Assembly (NCBI RefSeq): GCF_045062745.1
Contig: NZ_JBJGED010000028.1
Span: 1 to 64,000, forward strand
Source: Paenibacillus_AA sp045062745
Lineage (GTDB): Bacteria > Bacillota > Bacilli > Paenibacillales > NBRC-103111
Reading direction: 5' to 3'
DNA length: 64,000 nucleotides
The notes below the pieces were generated by a model that made no database searches, was not told the origin of the DNA, and saw only the letters and a list, made by a program, of their open reading frames with translations. How positions within the stretch are numbered: position 1 is the first letter of the stretch; each line of letters starts with the position of its first letter. This document shows, one piece after another, positions 33,732 through 42,318 of this stretch. Made by a program: the position numbers and the translations under genes.

Positions 33732-33776
33732 ATTATATCAAATGTACCGGCTTTCCTCCTCTATCGATCGATATAG
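33732..33776 (-). promoter_or_regulatory. Extended -10 promoter and palindrome before the kinase gene
   Basis: On the minus strand TGATATAAT gives an extended -10 element (TATAAT at 33732-33737) without a good -35. Upstream is the palindromic CTATCGATCGATATAG (33761-33776), which resembles, but is one base longer than, the CTATA-N5-TATAG sites listed below. Confidence 0.45.
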
Positions 33777-33809
33777 ACGTTTAACGAAAATCAACTCCGG
33801 GTAGACGAT

Positions 33810-33835
33810 AAAAATAGCCGCGTTGTGCTATTTTT
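33810..33835. promoter_or_regulatory. Inverted repeat upstream of the small membrane protein gene
   Basis: AAAAATAGC (33810-33818) and GCTATTTTT (33827-33835), spacing 8, lie 32 bp before the start at 33868. It could be an operator or, given the T tract, a terminator/attenuator. Confidence 0.45.
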
Positions 33836-33867
33836 GATGTGCGACAAAACATGAAGGAGTGGTGAAG

Positions 33868-34329
33868 ATGGAGTTGAGTGAAAGAGAAGATGCCGCTAAG
33901 AAAGGGAGATCCGGACTGGAGTCCAATGTTAGAATTACAGAGTGGGTGAAGAAGCGTTGGCCCTCACTTGTAGCGTTGGTAATAGCCGCCACCGGGCTTC
34001 CTGCTTCAGCGGATCCCATGTCCATGATCCTTTTCCTCGCAGCGCTTGTCTACCCGATATCAGGCGCCATCCGCGGACACCTTCGGGGCATCCGGCCGAT
34101 ATTGATTCAAATGACGGCATTGCTCTTTTTTGGAGTTATCGCGCTGGTAGCTTTGTTCGTAGATAGAGATACCAGCCTTATTCTGCTTGCAGCCGGGTAT
34201 CTGGGTCATGCGATATGGGACATGGTCCACTTTCGAAACGGAAAGATGGTGTTGCGGGGGTATGCGGAGTTTTGTGCGGTTTTGGATTTCCTTATCGCCA
34301 TCATCCTTCTGATCCCCATATTCATGTGA
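33868..34329 (+). CDS. Small integral membrane protein, unknown function
   Basis: 153 aa with four hydrophobic segments in about residues 35-150 (SLVALVIAATGL, SMILFLAALVYPI, MTALLFFGVIALVALF, FLIAIILLIPIF) and HAIWDMVHF between the last two. AAGGAGTGG precedes ATG 33868. Divergent from the two-component pair, which may regulate it by analogy with membrane-stress systems; that is inference from position. Confidence 0.75.
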   Translation: MELSEREDAAKKGRSGLESNVRITEWVKKRWPSLVALVIAATGLPASADPMSMILFLAALVYPISGAIRGHLRGIRPILIQMTALLFFGVIALVALFVDRDTSLILLAAGYLGHAIWDMVHFRNGKMVLRGYAEFCAVLDFLIAIILLIPIFM

Positions 34330-34398
34330 AAGAGGGATAGGATGAACAACATAGCTTCCCCCATCAATAAAAACTTGGAAGTGTGATACGGATAAGGT

Positions 34399-34598
34399 GA
34401 TAGTACAACGCTATTCATCCCGATATGACCCAATCCGAAATAATAGCGATCTGCGACAGCGTTATTTTTACGGTTGGGCAAAACAGAGTAGGTCAAAGGG
34501 GTAATAGGGTGATGCCGTAATGTTATTTTTCCACAATGGGTTGGATTTCGACGAATAGCGTTATCCGACAACGTTATATTTGTACAGTTGCATTGCAA
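34399..34598. repeat. Degenerate direct repeats, 51-61 bp period
   Basis: AATAGCG-like words at 34442, 34503 and 34554 and GTTATTTTT-like words at 34461, 34522 and 34573 mark three diverged copies (periods 61 and 51 bp); a weaker one begins near 34399. No gene is credible at 34330-34655. Confidence 0.5.
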
Positions 34599-34605
34599 AA
34601 AGCCA

Positions 34606-34641
34606 CAAGCGAGCCCCTTCGTTCTTCAGGGCTCGCTTTAA
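34606..34641. other. Hairpin at the edge of a gene remnant
   Basis: AAGCGAGCCC-N12-GGGCTCGCTT is a strong hairpin without an immediate T run, just before the MobA-like remnant. It may be an old terminator brought here by a deletion. Confidence 0.5.
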
Positions 34642-34655
34642 GGCGCGGGGGGGCG

Positions 34656-34967
34656 ATGATTTTGCTAGCCGACCAGCCGCTGATCACGGCGGAGATGTTA
34701 AACCAACTCCTCGACCGATTTAACGCCGGGTTGGAAAGCGATGAGGGGCTGCGCTACGTTGCATCCGCATCCGGCAACGTGTTAAGCCCGCCGATGCTGT
34801 TCTCCAGAGAAGCGTTCCCGGATCTGTTACGATTGAAGGGCGACAGCGGAGCGAAGCCAATTTTGCACGGAATGACGGGCATTACGGTGGAGCATCAGGA
34901 AGCGGCTTTACTGTGCGATATTGACTGCAGAGCCGAATACGAGGCATATGTGTGCTTTAAGGATTAG
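34656..34967 (+). pseudogene. Remnant of a MobA-like NTP transferase (Mo-cofactor cytidylyl/guanylyltransferase)
   Basis: Residues from MILLADQPLITAEML to the stop match the C-terminal half of the nucleotidyltransferase family that serves xanthine dehydrogenase and related enzymes (ADQPL, SPPMLFSREAFPDLLRLKGDSGAKPIL). The N-terminal nucleotide-binding half (the GGxSxRMG region) is absent; in its place lie degenerate repeats and a hairpin. A start ATG exists at 34656 but without a clear binding site. Without the N-terminus no activity is expected. Confidence 0.75.
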
Positions 34968-35135
34968 AGTTAGGCCATAAGCTATGCGAGATCACCGGCT
35001 GGTTTTCGGCAAAGGAAAGAACGAATGGAAACGATAATGGAGGAGCTCCTATACGGCAGCTCCTTTGAATTTTTTTGCGGATGGAATTGTCGAGAGCCGC
35101 GCAGACTTCCTTTGGTTTTTCTAGCCTAGCCTGAT

Positions 35136-35306
35136 TCAACTATGATTGAACAGTAATTTAACCCACGGGATAAGTCGTTGTCCTAAAAACATACCGAATA
35201 GACCGATCAATCCCAACATTGGTGGGGCGGGAGACGGTATACGGAGGGTCTGAAAAACAATCCCGATAGCGAGTCCAGTAACCAAGGCTAATAATACAGA
35301 CCACAT
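35136..35306 (-). CDS. XapX domain protein
   Basis: 56 aa, MWSVLLALVTGLAIG with two membrane helices and RIPSPAPPMLGLIGLFGMFLG between them, the signature of the XapX (DUF1427) family, often linked to purine or stress genes. AAAGGAGGC precedes ATG 35306. Its promoter (TTGTTA 35366-35371, TAGAAT 35342-35347, minus strand, spacing 18) has a CTATA-N5-TATAG site centred 55 bp upstream of the predicted transcription start. Confidence 0.88.
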   Translation of the reverse strand: MWSVLLALVTGLAIGIVFQTLRIPSPAPPMLGLIGLFGMFLGQRLIPWVKLLFNHS

Positions 35307-35382
35307 AAATATGCCTCCTTTCTTAATAAGATCTTGGACTAATTCTATTGGCAAAACGAAGTCTCTAACAATATGGTTTTCT

Positions 35383-35397
35383 CTATATAACGTATAG
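35383..35397. promoter_or_regulatory. CTATA-N5-TATAG site 1 (XapX promoter)
   Basis: CTATATAACGTATAG. Centre at about -55 from the predicted start of the XapX transcript. Fits the T-N11-A form of LysR-type recognition sites. Confidence 0.65.
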
Positions 35398-35440
35398 GGA
35401 GTACTTATACGATGTAATGGAACGATCTCATAGCTTCAAC

Positions 35441-35455
35441 CTATAGAACGTATAG
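35441..35455. promoter_or_regulatory. CTATA-N5-TATAG site 2 (hydrolase promoter)
   Basis: CTATAGAACGTATAG. The plus-strand promoter TTGATC (35467-35472)-N18-TACTAT (35491-35496) follows, putting the site at about -55. Confidence 0.65.
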
Positions 35456-35573
35456 AAAAAATAGAATTGATCCCTATATTTCGGTTTCAATACTATAAGG
35501 ACATACGACGAACTGAATAACCACTTGTTTCGAATGCCGTCGTAAAACTAATAAAAGAAAGTTGGGATTCTAC

Positions 35574-36215
35574 ATGTTTAATGACAAAACGGATTTGCTT
35601 ACCGCAGATAATTCTGCCATCATCCTGATTGACCATCAACCACAAATGCTATTCGGCGTGCAAAGTGCCGATAGGCAAACCGTTATCAATAATACGGTGG
35701 GATTGGCAAAAACGGCAAAAGTATTCAATGCGCCCATCATCTTAACTACCGTTGCGGCTAATTCCTTTTCGGGTCCGCTCCATCCCCAGGTTCAAGAAGT
35801 TTTTCCCGATCAACAACCTATCGATCGGACAAGTATGAATTCGTGGGAAGACGAAAACTTTTTAGCTGCCGTCAAAAAGACGGGCCGCAAAAAGCTGGTT
35901 ATGGCTGCATTGTGGACAGAAGTATGCCTGGCTTTCCCCGCATTGTCGGCCATTAGGGACGGTTACGAAGTTTACATTGTAACAGACGCTTCAGCTGGGA
36001 CAACGGTAGAGGCGCATAATATGTCCGTTGAGCGTATGATTCAAGCAGGTGCGATCCCGGTTACTTGGCAATCGGTTCTTCTTGAATATCAACGTGACTG
36101 GGCTCGTCCAGAGACTTACGATGCTGTGTTAGAAATTGCTAAGCAACATGGCGGCGCTTACGGCGCTGGCGTAATTTATGCCTATACGATGTTCGGCGGC
36201 AGCGAGGGACATTGA
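35574..36215 (+). CDS. YcaC-like cysteine hydrolase (isochorismatase family)
   Basis: 213 aa. IILIDHQPQMLFGV (catalytic Asp), KKLVMAALWTEVCLAFPAL (catalytic Cys) and a lysine-bearing segment in between mark the YcaC group, which is longer than nicotinamidases. The true substrate of YcaC proteins is unknown. ATG 35574 is used in place of TTG 35562. Divergent from XapX, with which it shares a 267-bp regulatory region holding two palindromic sites. Confidence 0.88.
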   Translation: MFNDKTDLLTADNSAIILIDHQPQMLFGVQSADRQTVINNTVGLAKTAKVFNAPIILTTVAANSFSGPLHPQVQEVFPDQQPIDRTSMNSWEDENFLAAVKKTGRKKLVMAALWTEVCLAFPALSAIRDGYEVYIVTDASAGTTVEAHNMSVERMIQAGAIPVTWQSVLLEYQRDWARPETYDAVLEIAKQHGGAYGAGVIYAYTMFGGSEGH

Positions 36216-36235
36216 AATTAATCGATCAGCAGGAG

Positions 36236-36271
36236 AAAATTCACGAAGTAAGCTTACTTCGTGAATTTTTT
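36236..36271 (+). terminator. Terminator, perfect palindrome
   Basis: AAATTCACGAAGTAAG pairs perfectly with CTTACTTCGTGAATTT, ending in a T run, 20 bp after the YcaC-like gene. Confidence 0.9.
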
Positions 36272-36490
36272 CATCACTTTTGATTGATTTGAATAAAGAT
36301 CGGTAATATTAAAGAGCATGGAACAATACGTTGGTAGAATGATAATGCTCGAAAAAGTGAAACTAGCAGCTTAGAAGGCATTGAGAAGCAGAAGGGACGT
36401 AGAAGGCTAATCCGCGGTAAACTGAAACCAAACCCGTATTGTTTTATACCGGGGTTATTTGTTGTTCGCCGGAATGATTTTTTCTTCAAC

Positions 36491-36557
36491 CCTAAAATCC
36501 AGCAACCTTCACCTGAAATCTAGCGGATATATTAAATGACCGGTTCCTTCTTATAAT
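36491..36557 (+). promoter_or_regulatory. Paired direct repeats and promoter of the LysR pair
   Basis: CCTAAAATCCAG (36491-36502) and CCTGAAATCTAG (36512-36523), 21 bp apart, lie upstream of the -10 element TATAAT (36552-36557). The rest of 36272-36638 has no gene I can support. A closely similar pair precedes the solute-binding protein gene at 48 kb. Confidence 0.55.
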
Positions 36558-36638
36558 GTTTACATGTACAGCAATCACCTATTGAGATTTCTTGAACGAT
36601 CAATCAATCCCTAAATAAAACGAAGGCGAGGGTAAACT

Positions 36639-37520
36639 ATGGAATTGCGCCAGCTTGAATATTTTATACAAATATGCAAATCGGGAAGTTTGACCAAAGC
36701 CAAAGAAGAATTAGGAGTGACCCAGCCTACACTAAGTCAGCAAATTCGCGTTTTGGAAGATGAGTATAATATCCCCTTGTTCGATCGGGTCAGTCGAGGG
36801 GTTGAGATAACGGAAGCGGGAAAAATTCTCTTGAACAAGGGCAACGCGATTATGAATCTTCTTGAAGAGGCGCGCAATGAAATATATGGCCGAAACCATA
36901 CATCCAGAGAAACCATTACGATTGGATGTTGTCCTGCTGAACTTGAATATCTGGCTCCTTACTTCATGAGGTTTCACCAAAAGTACCCGAATATTTTATT
37001 GAAAATTATCGATGCAGAGGATGCCGAGAATCAAGTTTTGGAGCAAAAGGTAGACATTGGTATCACGGCAAACCCGATTTCTGATGCTTCGGTCATTTCG
37101 ACTCATTTGTATAGACAAGAAATGGCGCTATTGATTCACTCCGAACATCCTTTGGCCGATAAAGCTTCGATTCCTTTTCGATCCTTGAAGCAAATGAATT
37201 CGATCATGTTTCCAGAACAAAACAAATCCTTAATTGAAGTATATGGTTTCTCTTGCGGGTTTACCTTGAAGTCGATCATCGAAACGTCCTCCACTTCCGT
37301 ATTGATTCAATGGGTTCGGCATGGACTTGGAGCAGCTCTTTTACCGTCATCTTCGCTCCAAAGTCTAAGGGACGATTCTTTGCGTGTTGTTAAACTGGAA
37401 GGCCAGGCTCCTTGTTGGGATATATCTCTTGTATATCTTAAGTCCGTTCCTATGAGGCCCGCTGTACGCCTATTTAAGCAAGAGATGGATACCTATGTAA
37501 GAATTGGAGAAACCGGATGA
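36639..37520 (+). CDS. LysR family transcriptional regulator (first of a tandem pair)
   Basis: 293 aa. N-terminal winged helix (residues 1-60; LTKAKEELGVTQPTLSQQIRVLE) and a two-lobed effector-binding domain of the CynR/CysB kind. Similar throughout to the next gene, e.g. LEYFIQICKSGS/LECFIEICKEGS, so the two arose by duplication. It lies between the units that carry CTATA-N5-TATAG sites, and is a candidate for the protein that binds them. GGCGAGGGT precedes ATG. Codon use is AT-rich compared with flanking genes outside the island. Confidence 0.93.
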   Translation: MELRQLEYFIQICKSGSLTKAKEELGVTQPTLSQQIRVLEDEYNIPLFDRVSRGVEITEAGKILLNKGNAIMNLLEEARNEIYGRNHTSRETITIGCCPAELEYLAPYFMRFHQKYPNILLKIIDAEDAENQVLEQKVDIGITANPISDASVISTHLYRQEMALLIHSEHPLADKASIPFRSLKQMNSIMFPEQNKSLIEVYGFSCGFTLKSIIETSSTSVLIQWVRHGLGAALLPSSSLQSLRDDSLRVVKLEGQAPCWDISLVYLKSVPMRPAVRLFKQEMDTYVRIGETG

Positions 37521-37568
37521 TCGTATTACACAATTAATAAATAGGAGTGAGTTTGAGGTGAATCTTTC

Positions 37569-38456
37569 ATGTTCAGGCAATTAGAATGTTTCATTGAAAT
37601 ATGCAAGGAGGGAAGCTTTACTAAGGCTGCAGATGTTTTAATGATTTCACAGCCTACTTTAAGTCAACAGATCCGCTTTCTAGAGGGAGAAGTGGGAACC
37701 CCTTTGTTTGAGAGAGTTGGTAGAGGGGTCAAGATTTCAGCCGCCGGGGAAATCCTTTACGAAAAAGCTCTTTCCGTGAAAAGGCTAATTGAAGAATCAA
37801 AGGAAGAAACTTACGCGTTACGCAATGTTCGGGCGAATAAACTTTCGATCGGCATCTCGTCCATAGACTGTTTTAGTATAATACCCCGTTTTTTGACATT
37901 CCAACAGCAGTATCCTGATATTGCTTTAAAATTTGCCAGTGCAGAAAATCCATCACAGCAATTATTGGATAGTAGGATCGACATTGGCATTACCGATAAC
38001 CATGAACCAAACAAAGAAATTCATACGATGCATCTGTATAAAGAAGAACAAGCATTGGTCGTGTATGCGGATCATCCATGGGCAGATCGAACCACTGTTT
38101 TTTTTCAAGAGCTGGAAGAGTTAGAATTTCCCTTATATGTTAAGGATGTAAGTATAATCGAGCAGCTTCATTCATTCAGCGCTAAGCTCGCCAAATCCTT
38201 GCAATCCAAGTTTGAGTCAACTTCCACGGCCATTCTGCTTTTTATAGTCCTGCAAAAGTTGGGGGTAGCTATTGTCCCTGTTTCTTTAGTCGGAAGCTTT
38301 TTTGGTGCGCAATTGAGAATGATTCGTCTAGTAGATCCAACGCCTGTTCGTGAGATCAAGCTTATTTTTAAAAAGTACCATTCCAATAATCCTTCCGTTC
38401 AAAAATGTATCGATTTTTTTCTGGAACAATCGAAAAAAGAGTTGGTCATCTGTTAA
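37569..38456 (+). CDS. LysR family transcriptional regulator (second of a tandem pair)
   Basis: 295 aa, paralogue of the preceding gene, 48 bp downstream and probably cotranscribed. Winged helix residues 1-60 (FTKAADVLMISQPTLSQQIRFLE), effector domain 90-290. Two LysR regulators of one type side by side suggest heteromer formation or response to two effectors. GAGGTG precedes ATG 37569. The 225 bp that follow hold a CTATG-N5-TATAG site. Confidence 0.93.
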   Translation: MFRQLECFIEICKEGSFTKAADVLMISQPTLSQQIRFLEGEVGTPLFERVGRGVKISAAGEILYEKALSVKRLIEESKEETYALRNVRANKLSIGISSIDCFSIIPRFLTFQQQYPDIALKFASAENPSQQLLDSRIDIGITDNHEPNKEIHTMHLYKEEQALVVYADHPWADRTTVFFQELEELEFPLYVKDVSIIEQLHSFSAKLAKSLQSKFESTSTAILLFIVLQKLGVAIVPVSLVGSFFGAQLRMIRLVDPTPVREIKLIFKKYHSNNPSVQKCIDFFLEQSKKELVIC

Positions 38457-38582
38457 GGAATGGGTGTTTGACAAAAAGAATAGATGCAATCGCGCGAAGC
38501 TTCGTGGATCCCAAACGGCTCCATAGGTTTCGCTATTGCCGTTTGCCGGGGTTTCTCGTCAATTTGACAGCATAAGCAGATT

Positions 38583-38597
38583 CTATGGTTGGTATAG
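38583..38597. promoter_or_regulatory. CTATA-N5-TATAG site 3 (amidohydrolase promoter), one mismatch
   Basis: CTATGGTTGGTATAG. The weak promoter TTATTG (38606-38611)-N18-TATAGA (38630-38635) follows; the site is centred at about -52. Confidence 0.55.
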
Positions 38598-38681
38598 AGA
38601 AAGCCTTATTGATGGAAGAAATGCCGGCTTATAGACTTATGTACAGAAGTTCATTCATGGATTCAAGAAAAGGAGAATGGA

Positions 38682-40517
38682 ATGATGTCAAAGATGGCGA
38701 TCGAAACGGAAGCAAGTTTAGTTATTCATAATGCCGATATTGTGACGATGGACGTTTCGAATCCAACTGCAACAGCCGTTGCGGTTAAGGACGGCCAATT
38801 CCTGGCCGTAGGGGACGATGCCGAAATCATGAAATACGTCGGGCCTTCCACGCAGGTTGTGAACGCAAATAAGCGAATGTTAATTCCGGGTTTAAACGAT
38901 TCCCATATCCATCTTATTCGAGGAGGGCTCAATTATAATCTCGAGCTTCGTTGGGATGGAGTCCCGTCAGTAGCGGATGCATTGCGAATGTTGAAGAAAC
39001 AAGTAGATCGTACGCCTGCCCCTCACTGGGTCCGTGTTGTTGGCGGCTGGACCGAGTTTCAATTCATTGAACGCCGTATGCCGACATTAGAAGAAATCAA
39101 TCGAATTGCTCCTGAAACCCCTGTATTTATACTCAATCTTTACCGACAAGCCTTCTTGAACAAAGCTGCCTTGCGAGTAATTGGGTATACCAAAGATACG
39201 CCGAACCCGCCAGGCGGAGAAATCCAAAGGGATAGTCAAGGGAATCCAACCGGAATGCTCATCGCTCGACCCAATGCTACGATTTTGTACGCGACATTAG
39301 CTAAAGGGCCTAAGCTGTCCTACGAGGATCAAATGAATTCAACCCGATTGTTCATGAGGGAATTGAATCGATTCGGAGTCACAAGCGTTATCGACGCGGG
39401 CGGGGGCTTTCAGAACTATCCTGACGATTATCAGGTTTTTGATGAGCTGGACAAGCGTGGAGAGATTACGGTTCGTACAGCGTACAATCTCTTTACCCAG
39501 CATCCCAAGAATGAACTGAGTGATTTTAAAGCATGGACCGCTACAACGCAGCCGTATACGGGCAGCTCCTACTATCGACATAATGGAGCAGGTGAAATGC
39601 TTGTTTATAGCGCAGCGGACTTTGAAGATTTTGTAGAACCTCGTCCGGAACTACCAGCTGTACTGGAAGATGAGCTTTTCGAAGTTACCCAACATCTCGT
39701 TCAGCAGCGTTGGCCGTTTCGTCTTCATGCTACTTATGGAGAATCCATAACCCGGTTTCTCGATGTTTTTGAACGTGTGAACCAAGAGGTGCCGTTCAAA
39801 GACTTGCGCTGGATCTTGGACCATGCCGAAACAATCCACGAGAAGGATTTGGAGCGAGTTGTGGCTTTAGGCGGTTCGATCGCCGTTCAAAGCCGAATGG
39901 CTTTCCAAGGTGAATATTTCGTCGAACGATATGGGGCCAAAGCAGCGGAAAATGCTCCTCCGATAACCAAGATGATTAAGTCCGGATTACGTGTTGGTGT
40001 AGGGACAGATGCGACTAGAGTAGCCAGTTACAATCCATGGGTTGCCTTATACTGGTTAGTGACGGGTAAGACATTAGGCGGGTTAAGCTTGTACCCTGAA
40101 TCTAATCGTGTAGAGAGGCATGAAGCGCTTCGCATGTATACATCGGGGAATGCATGGTTCTCCAAAGAAGAAGATGTAAAAGGACAAATCAAAGCGGGCC
40201 AATATGCGGACTTCTCGATTCTATCCGATCATTTCTTTCGAGTCTCCGAAGAAGCCATTAAAAAAATTGAATCTGTCTTCACGGTTGTAGGAGGCAAGAT
40301 TGTGTACGGTACTCACGAATTCCAGTCTTTGTCGCCTCCGGCTCCAAAAGCGAGTCCAGACTGGTCTCCGCATAATTTCTTTGGAGGCTACTACAATGGA
40401 ACCAATTATGGAGGCGGCGGGGCAGGAGCTCAAGCGCCACATAAGGTGCTCCATCATCATAGCTGCAACCATCATCATGGCAGCGGCTTCTGCGATCTGG
40501 ATTGCTTCGTTTTCTAA
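38682..40517 (+). CDS. YtcJ-like amidohydrolase with His/Cys-rich tail
   Basis: 611 aa, amidohydrolase family 3. Metal motif HxH in GLNDSHIHLIRGG (near residue 75), further histidines in RLHATYG and LDHAETI and the aspartate in GVGTDATRV. The last 60 residues are an extension beyond the catalytic domain with a Gly/Asn stretch and HHHSCNHHHGSGFCDLDC, suggesting metal binding. AAAGGAG precedes ATG 38682. Followed after 40 bp by the CDGSH gene. Substrate unknown; N-formyl or aryl amides are processed by relatives. Confidence 0.88.
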   Translation: MMSKMAIETEASLVIHNADIVTMDVSNPTATAVAVKDGQFLAVGDDAEIMKYVGPSTQVVNANKRMLIPGLNDSHIHLIRGGLNYNLELRWDGVPSVADALRMLKKQVDRTPAPHWVRVVGGWTEFQFIERRMPTLEEINRIAPETPVFILNLYRQAFLNKAALRVIGYTKDTPNPPGGEIQRDSQGNPTGMLIARPNATILYATLAKGPKLSYEDQMNSTRLFMRELNRFGVTSVIDAGGGFQNYPDDYQVFDELDKRGEITVRTAYNLFTQHPKNELSDFKAWTATTQPYTGSSYYRHNGAGEMLVYSAADFEDFVEPRPELPAVLEDELFEVTQHLVQQRWPFRLHATYGESITRFLDVFERVNQEVPFKDLRWILDHAETIHEKDLERVVALGGSIAVQSRMAFQGEYFVERYGAKAAENAPPITKMIKSGLRVGVGTDATRVASYNPWVALYWLVTGKTLGGLSLYPESNRVERHEALRMYTSGNAWFSKEEDVKGQIKAGQYADFSILSDHFFRVSEEAIKKIESVFTVVGGKIVYGTHEFQSLSPPAPKASPDWSPHNFFGGYYNGTNYGGGGAGAQAPHKVLHHHSCNHHHGSGFCDLDCFVF

Positions 40518-40557
40518 GTGTGTATAACCAACATCGATTAATAGAGGAGAGATCAAC

Positions 40558-40752
40558 ATGTCTGACGTTTCGATCAAGGTAAACGATAATGGACCATTGC
40601 GAATCACGGGCAAGGTAGAGATGGTGGATGCGGTGGGGAACCGTTTCGAGACCCCGGATACTTTTATTTTATGCCGGTGCGGGTTATCCGGTAAAAAACC
40701 GTTCTGCGACTTGACCCACAAAGGGAAGTTTGAAAGTGCCCCTCGGGCTTAG
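40558..40752 (+). CDS. CDGSH iron-sulfur domain protein
   Basis: 64 aa. CRCGLSGKKPFCDLTH holds the 2Fe-2S ligands of CDGSH proteins, three cysteines and one histidine (C39, C41, C50, H54). Soluble, single-domain form. CDGSH proteins are redox-active and linked with oxidative stress. GGAGAG precedes ATG. Set between the amidohydrolase and Dps, probably one operon. Confidence 0.92.
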   Translation: MSDVSIKVNDNGPLRITGKVEMVDAVGNRFETPDTFILCRCGLSGKKPFCDLTHKGKFESAPRA

Positions 40753-40791
40753 TCGAAAGCCGTATCCAGAAAACGGTCGAAAGGAGCCTTT

Positions 40792-41229
40792 ATGACACAA
40801 AACCTAACGGATGTACTTAACACCCAGATTGCCAACTGGAGTCTGCTATTCACCAAACTTCACAACTATCATTGGTATGTTAAGGGGCCGCAGTTCTTCA
40901 CCTTGCATTTGAAGTTCGAAGAGCTTTATACGGAAGCTGCCCTTCATGTGGACAATCTTGCCGAGAGGCTGCTGGCATTAGGCGGTAGTCCGGTAGCGAC
41001 CCTTCATGAAATTATCGAAATCGCTACAGTCAAAGATGCGGCAGGCAATGAGAACGCTAATGAGATGGTCCGTACGCTTGTAATTGATTTCGGGATTATT
41101 GTGGGTGAACTGAAAGAGGGCATGAATATGGCCGACCGTGAGGGTGATGAGACAACGGGGGATATGCTTTTGGCCATTCACAGCTCGCTGGAAAAGCATG
41201 TATGGATGCTGAAATCTTACTTAGGCTGA
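40792..41229 (+). CDS. dps: Dps-type DNA-binding ferritin (miniferritin)
   Basis: 145 aa four-helix bundle. The ferroxidase ligands of Dps are visible: H in LHNYHWYVKGPQF, D and E in FEELYTEAALHVDNLAERLLALGG. It stores iron with use of H2O2 and protects DNA. AAAGGAG precedes ATG 40792, 39 bp after the CDGSH gene. The promoter is probably shared; no PerR-type box is seen in the short gap. Confidence 0.94.
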   Translation: MTQNLTDVLNTQIANWSLLFTKLHNYHWYVKGPQFFTLHLKFEELYTEAALHVDNLAERLLALGGSPVATLHEIIEIATVKDAAGNENANEMVRTLVIDFGIIVGELKEGMNMADREGDETTGDMLLAIHSSLEKHVWMLKSYLG

Positions 41230-41262
41230 TTGAAATGGAAGGCAAAAGTCTAATGAGGTTAT

Positions 41263-41282
41263 AACGAATGATCTTATTCGTT
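41263..41282. promoter_or_regulatory. Inverted repeat upstream of the alpha/beta hydrolase gene
   Basis: AACGAAT-GATCTT-ATTCGTT, 7-bp perfect arms, 45 bp before the start codon at 41328 and 33 bp after the dps stop. No T run follows, so an operator is more likely than a terminator. Confidence 0.45.
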
Positions 41283-41327
41283 CTAATAGGGCTTCACCAA
41301 AACCAATTCGAAAGGAAGTATATAAAC

Positions 41328-42164
41328 ATGGCTAAATTAACAGTTGGAACGGAAAACGGACAACCCATTGAATTGTATTTTGAGGATCTTGGCTCAGGTA
41401 AACCTGTCATTCTGATCCATGGCTGGCCGCTCAGCGGCCGCTCGTGGGAAGGTCAGGTTCCGGCGCTCATCGAAGCGGGCCACCGTGTAATTACGTATGA
41501 CCGGCGTGGGTTCGGGCAATCCTCCCAACCGTGGAACGGTTACGACTATGATACGTTTGCCGCGGATCTTCATAAGCTGATCGAACATCTTGACCTTCAC
41601 GATGTGACGCTGGTCGGATTTTCGATGGGCGGCGGAGAGGTTGCCCGATACGTGGGCACATATGGAACAAGCCGTGTTAAAAAGGCCGTATTGGCAGCAG
41701 CTGTTCCTCCATTTTTCTACAAATCCGCAGAGCATCCGGAAGGAGGTCTGGATGAAGCCACGATTCAAGGCTTCCAAGCCGGCCTGAAAAAAGACCGGAT
41801 TGCCTTCCTTAACGACTTTACGCATAACTTCTTTAAAGCTGGGGACAGAACCGACCTCGTCAGCGAAGCCAACCGGGTGTACAACCTAGAAATCGCTTCT
41901 TTCGCTTCTCCCAAAGGGACGCTGGATTGCGTGGCCGCTTTCGGCCGGACCGATTTCCGAGGGGATTTGGCTAAATTCGATATCCCGTTACTTGTCATCC
42001 ATGGCGATTCTGATGCGATTGTTCCGCTTGAAGTAAGCGGCCAGCTCTCCCATGAAGCGGTTAAAGGCAGCGAGCTGGTTGTCATCAAAGGTGGATCGCA
42101 TGGTTTAAATGCGACTCACCCTGATGAATTCAATCAAGCTTTGATCTACTTCCTGAATAAGTAA
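41328..42164 (+). CDS. Alpha/beta hydrolase, non-haem chloroperoxidase-like
   Basis: 278 aa. Nucleophile S99 in GFSMGGGE, oxyanion HGWPLSG, acid in HGDSDAIVP and the last-triad histidine in GGSHGLN. The sequence matches the cofactor-free haloperoxidase/arylesterase group (AYDRRGFGxSSQPWxGYDYDTFAxDL). Members act as esterases, lactonases or perhydrolases. GAAAGGAAG precedes ATG 41328; a longer in-frame start at 41268 lies in the inverted repeat. Confidence 0.92.
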   Translation: MAKLTVGTENGQPIELYFEDLGSGKPVILIHGWPLSGRSWEGQVPALIEAGHRVITYDRRGFGQSSQPWNGYDYDTFAADLHKLIEHLDLHDVTLVGFSMGGGEVARYVGTYGTSRVKKAVLAAAVPPFFYKSAEHPEGGLDEATIQGFQAGLKKDRIAFLNDFTHNFFKAGDRTDLVSEANRVYNLEIASFASPKGTLDCVAAFGRTDFRGDLAKFDIPLLVIHGDSDAIVPLEVSGQLSHEAVKGSELVVIKGGSHGLNATHPDEFNQALIYFLNK

Positions 42165-42318
42165 CAGGCAGCTCGTTTCCAAGAAAATAACGCTAAAAGA
42201 ATAATGTATTGCTGGAAGATCTGAAAGAGAGACGCCTTAACAAGCTACCTTTCTTGCAGGTCTTTTCCTTTATAATCGGAGAAATTTAATTTGAACTATT
42301 GTCATTGAGGTGAAGAAA

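Noticed and set aside
34206..34598. 130-aa minus-strand protein
   Set aside because: Overlaps the end of a membrane protein gene and the degenerate repeats; no start signal.
36274..36489. 71-aa minus-strand protein between terminator and LysR promoter
   Set aside because: No ribosome binding site, composition not protein-like, and it starts near the regulatory repeats.
41244..41258. Sixth CTATA-N5-TATAG site (CTAATGAGGTTATAA) before the alpha/beta hydrolase
   Set aside because: Only seven of ten arm positions match and no promoter follows at the standard distance.
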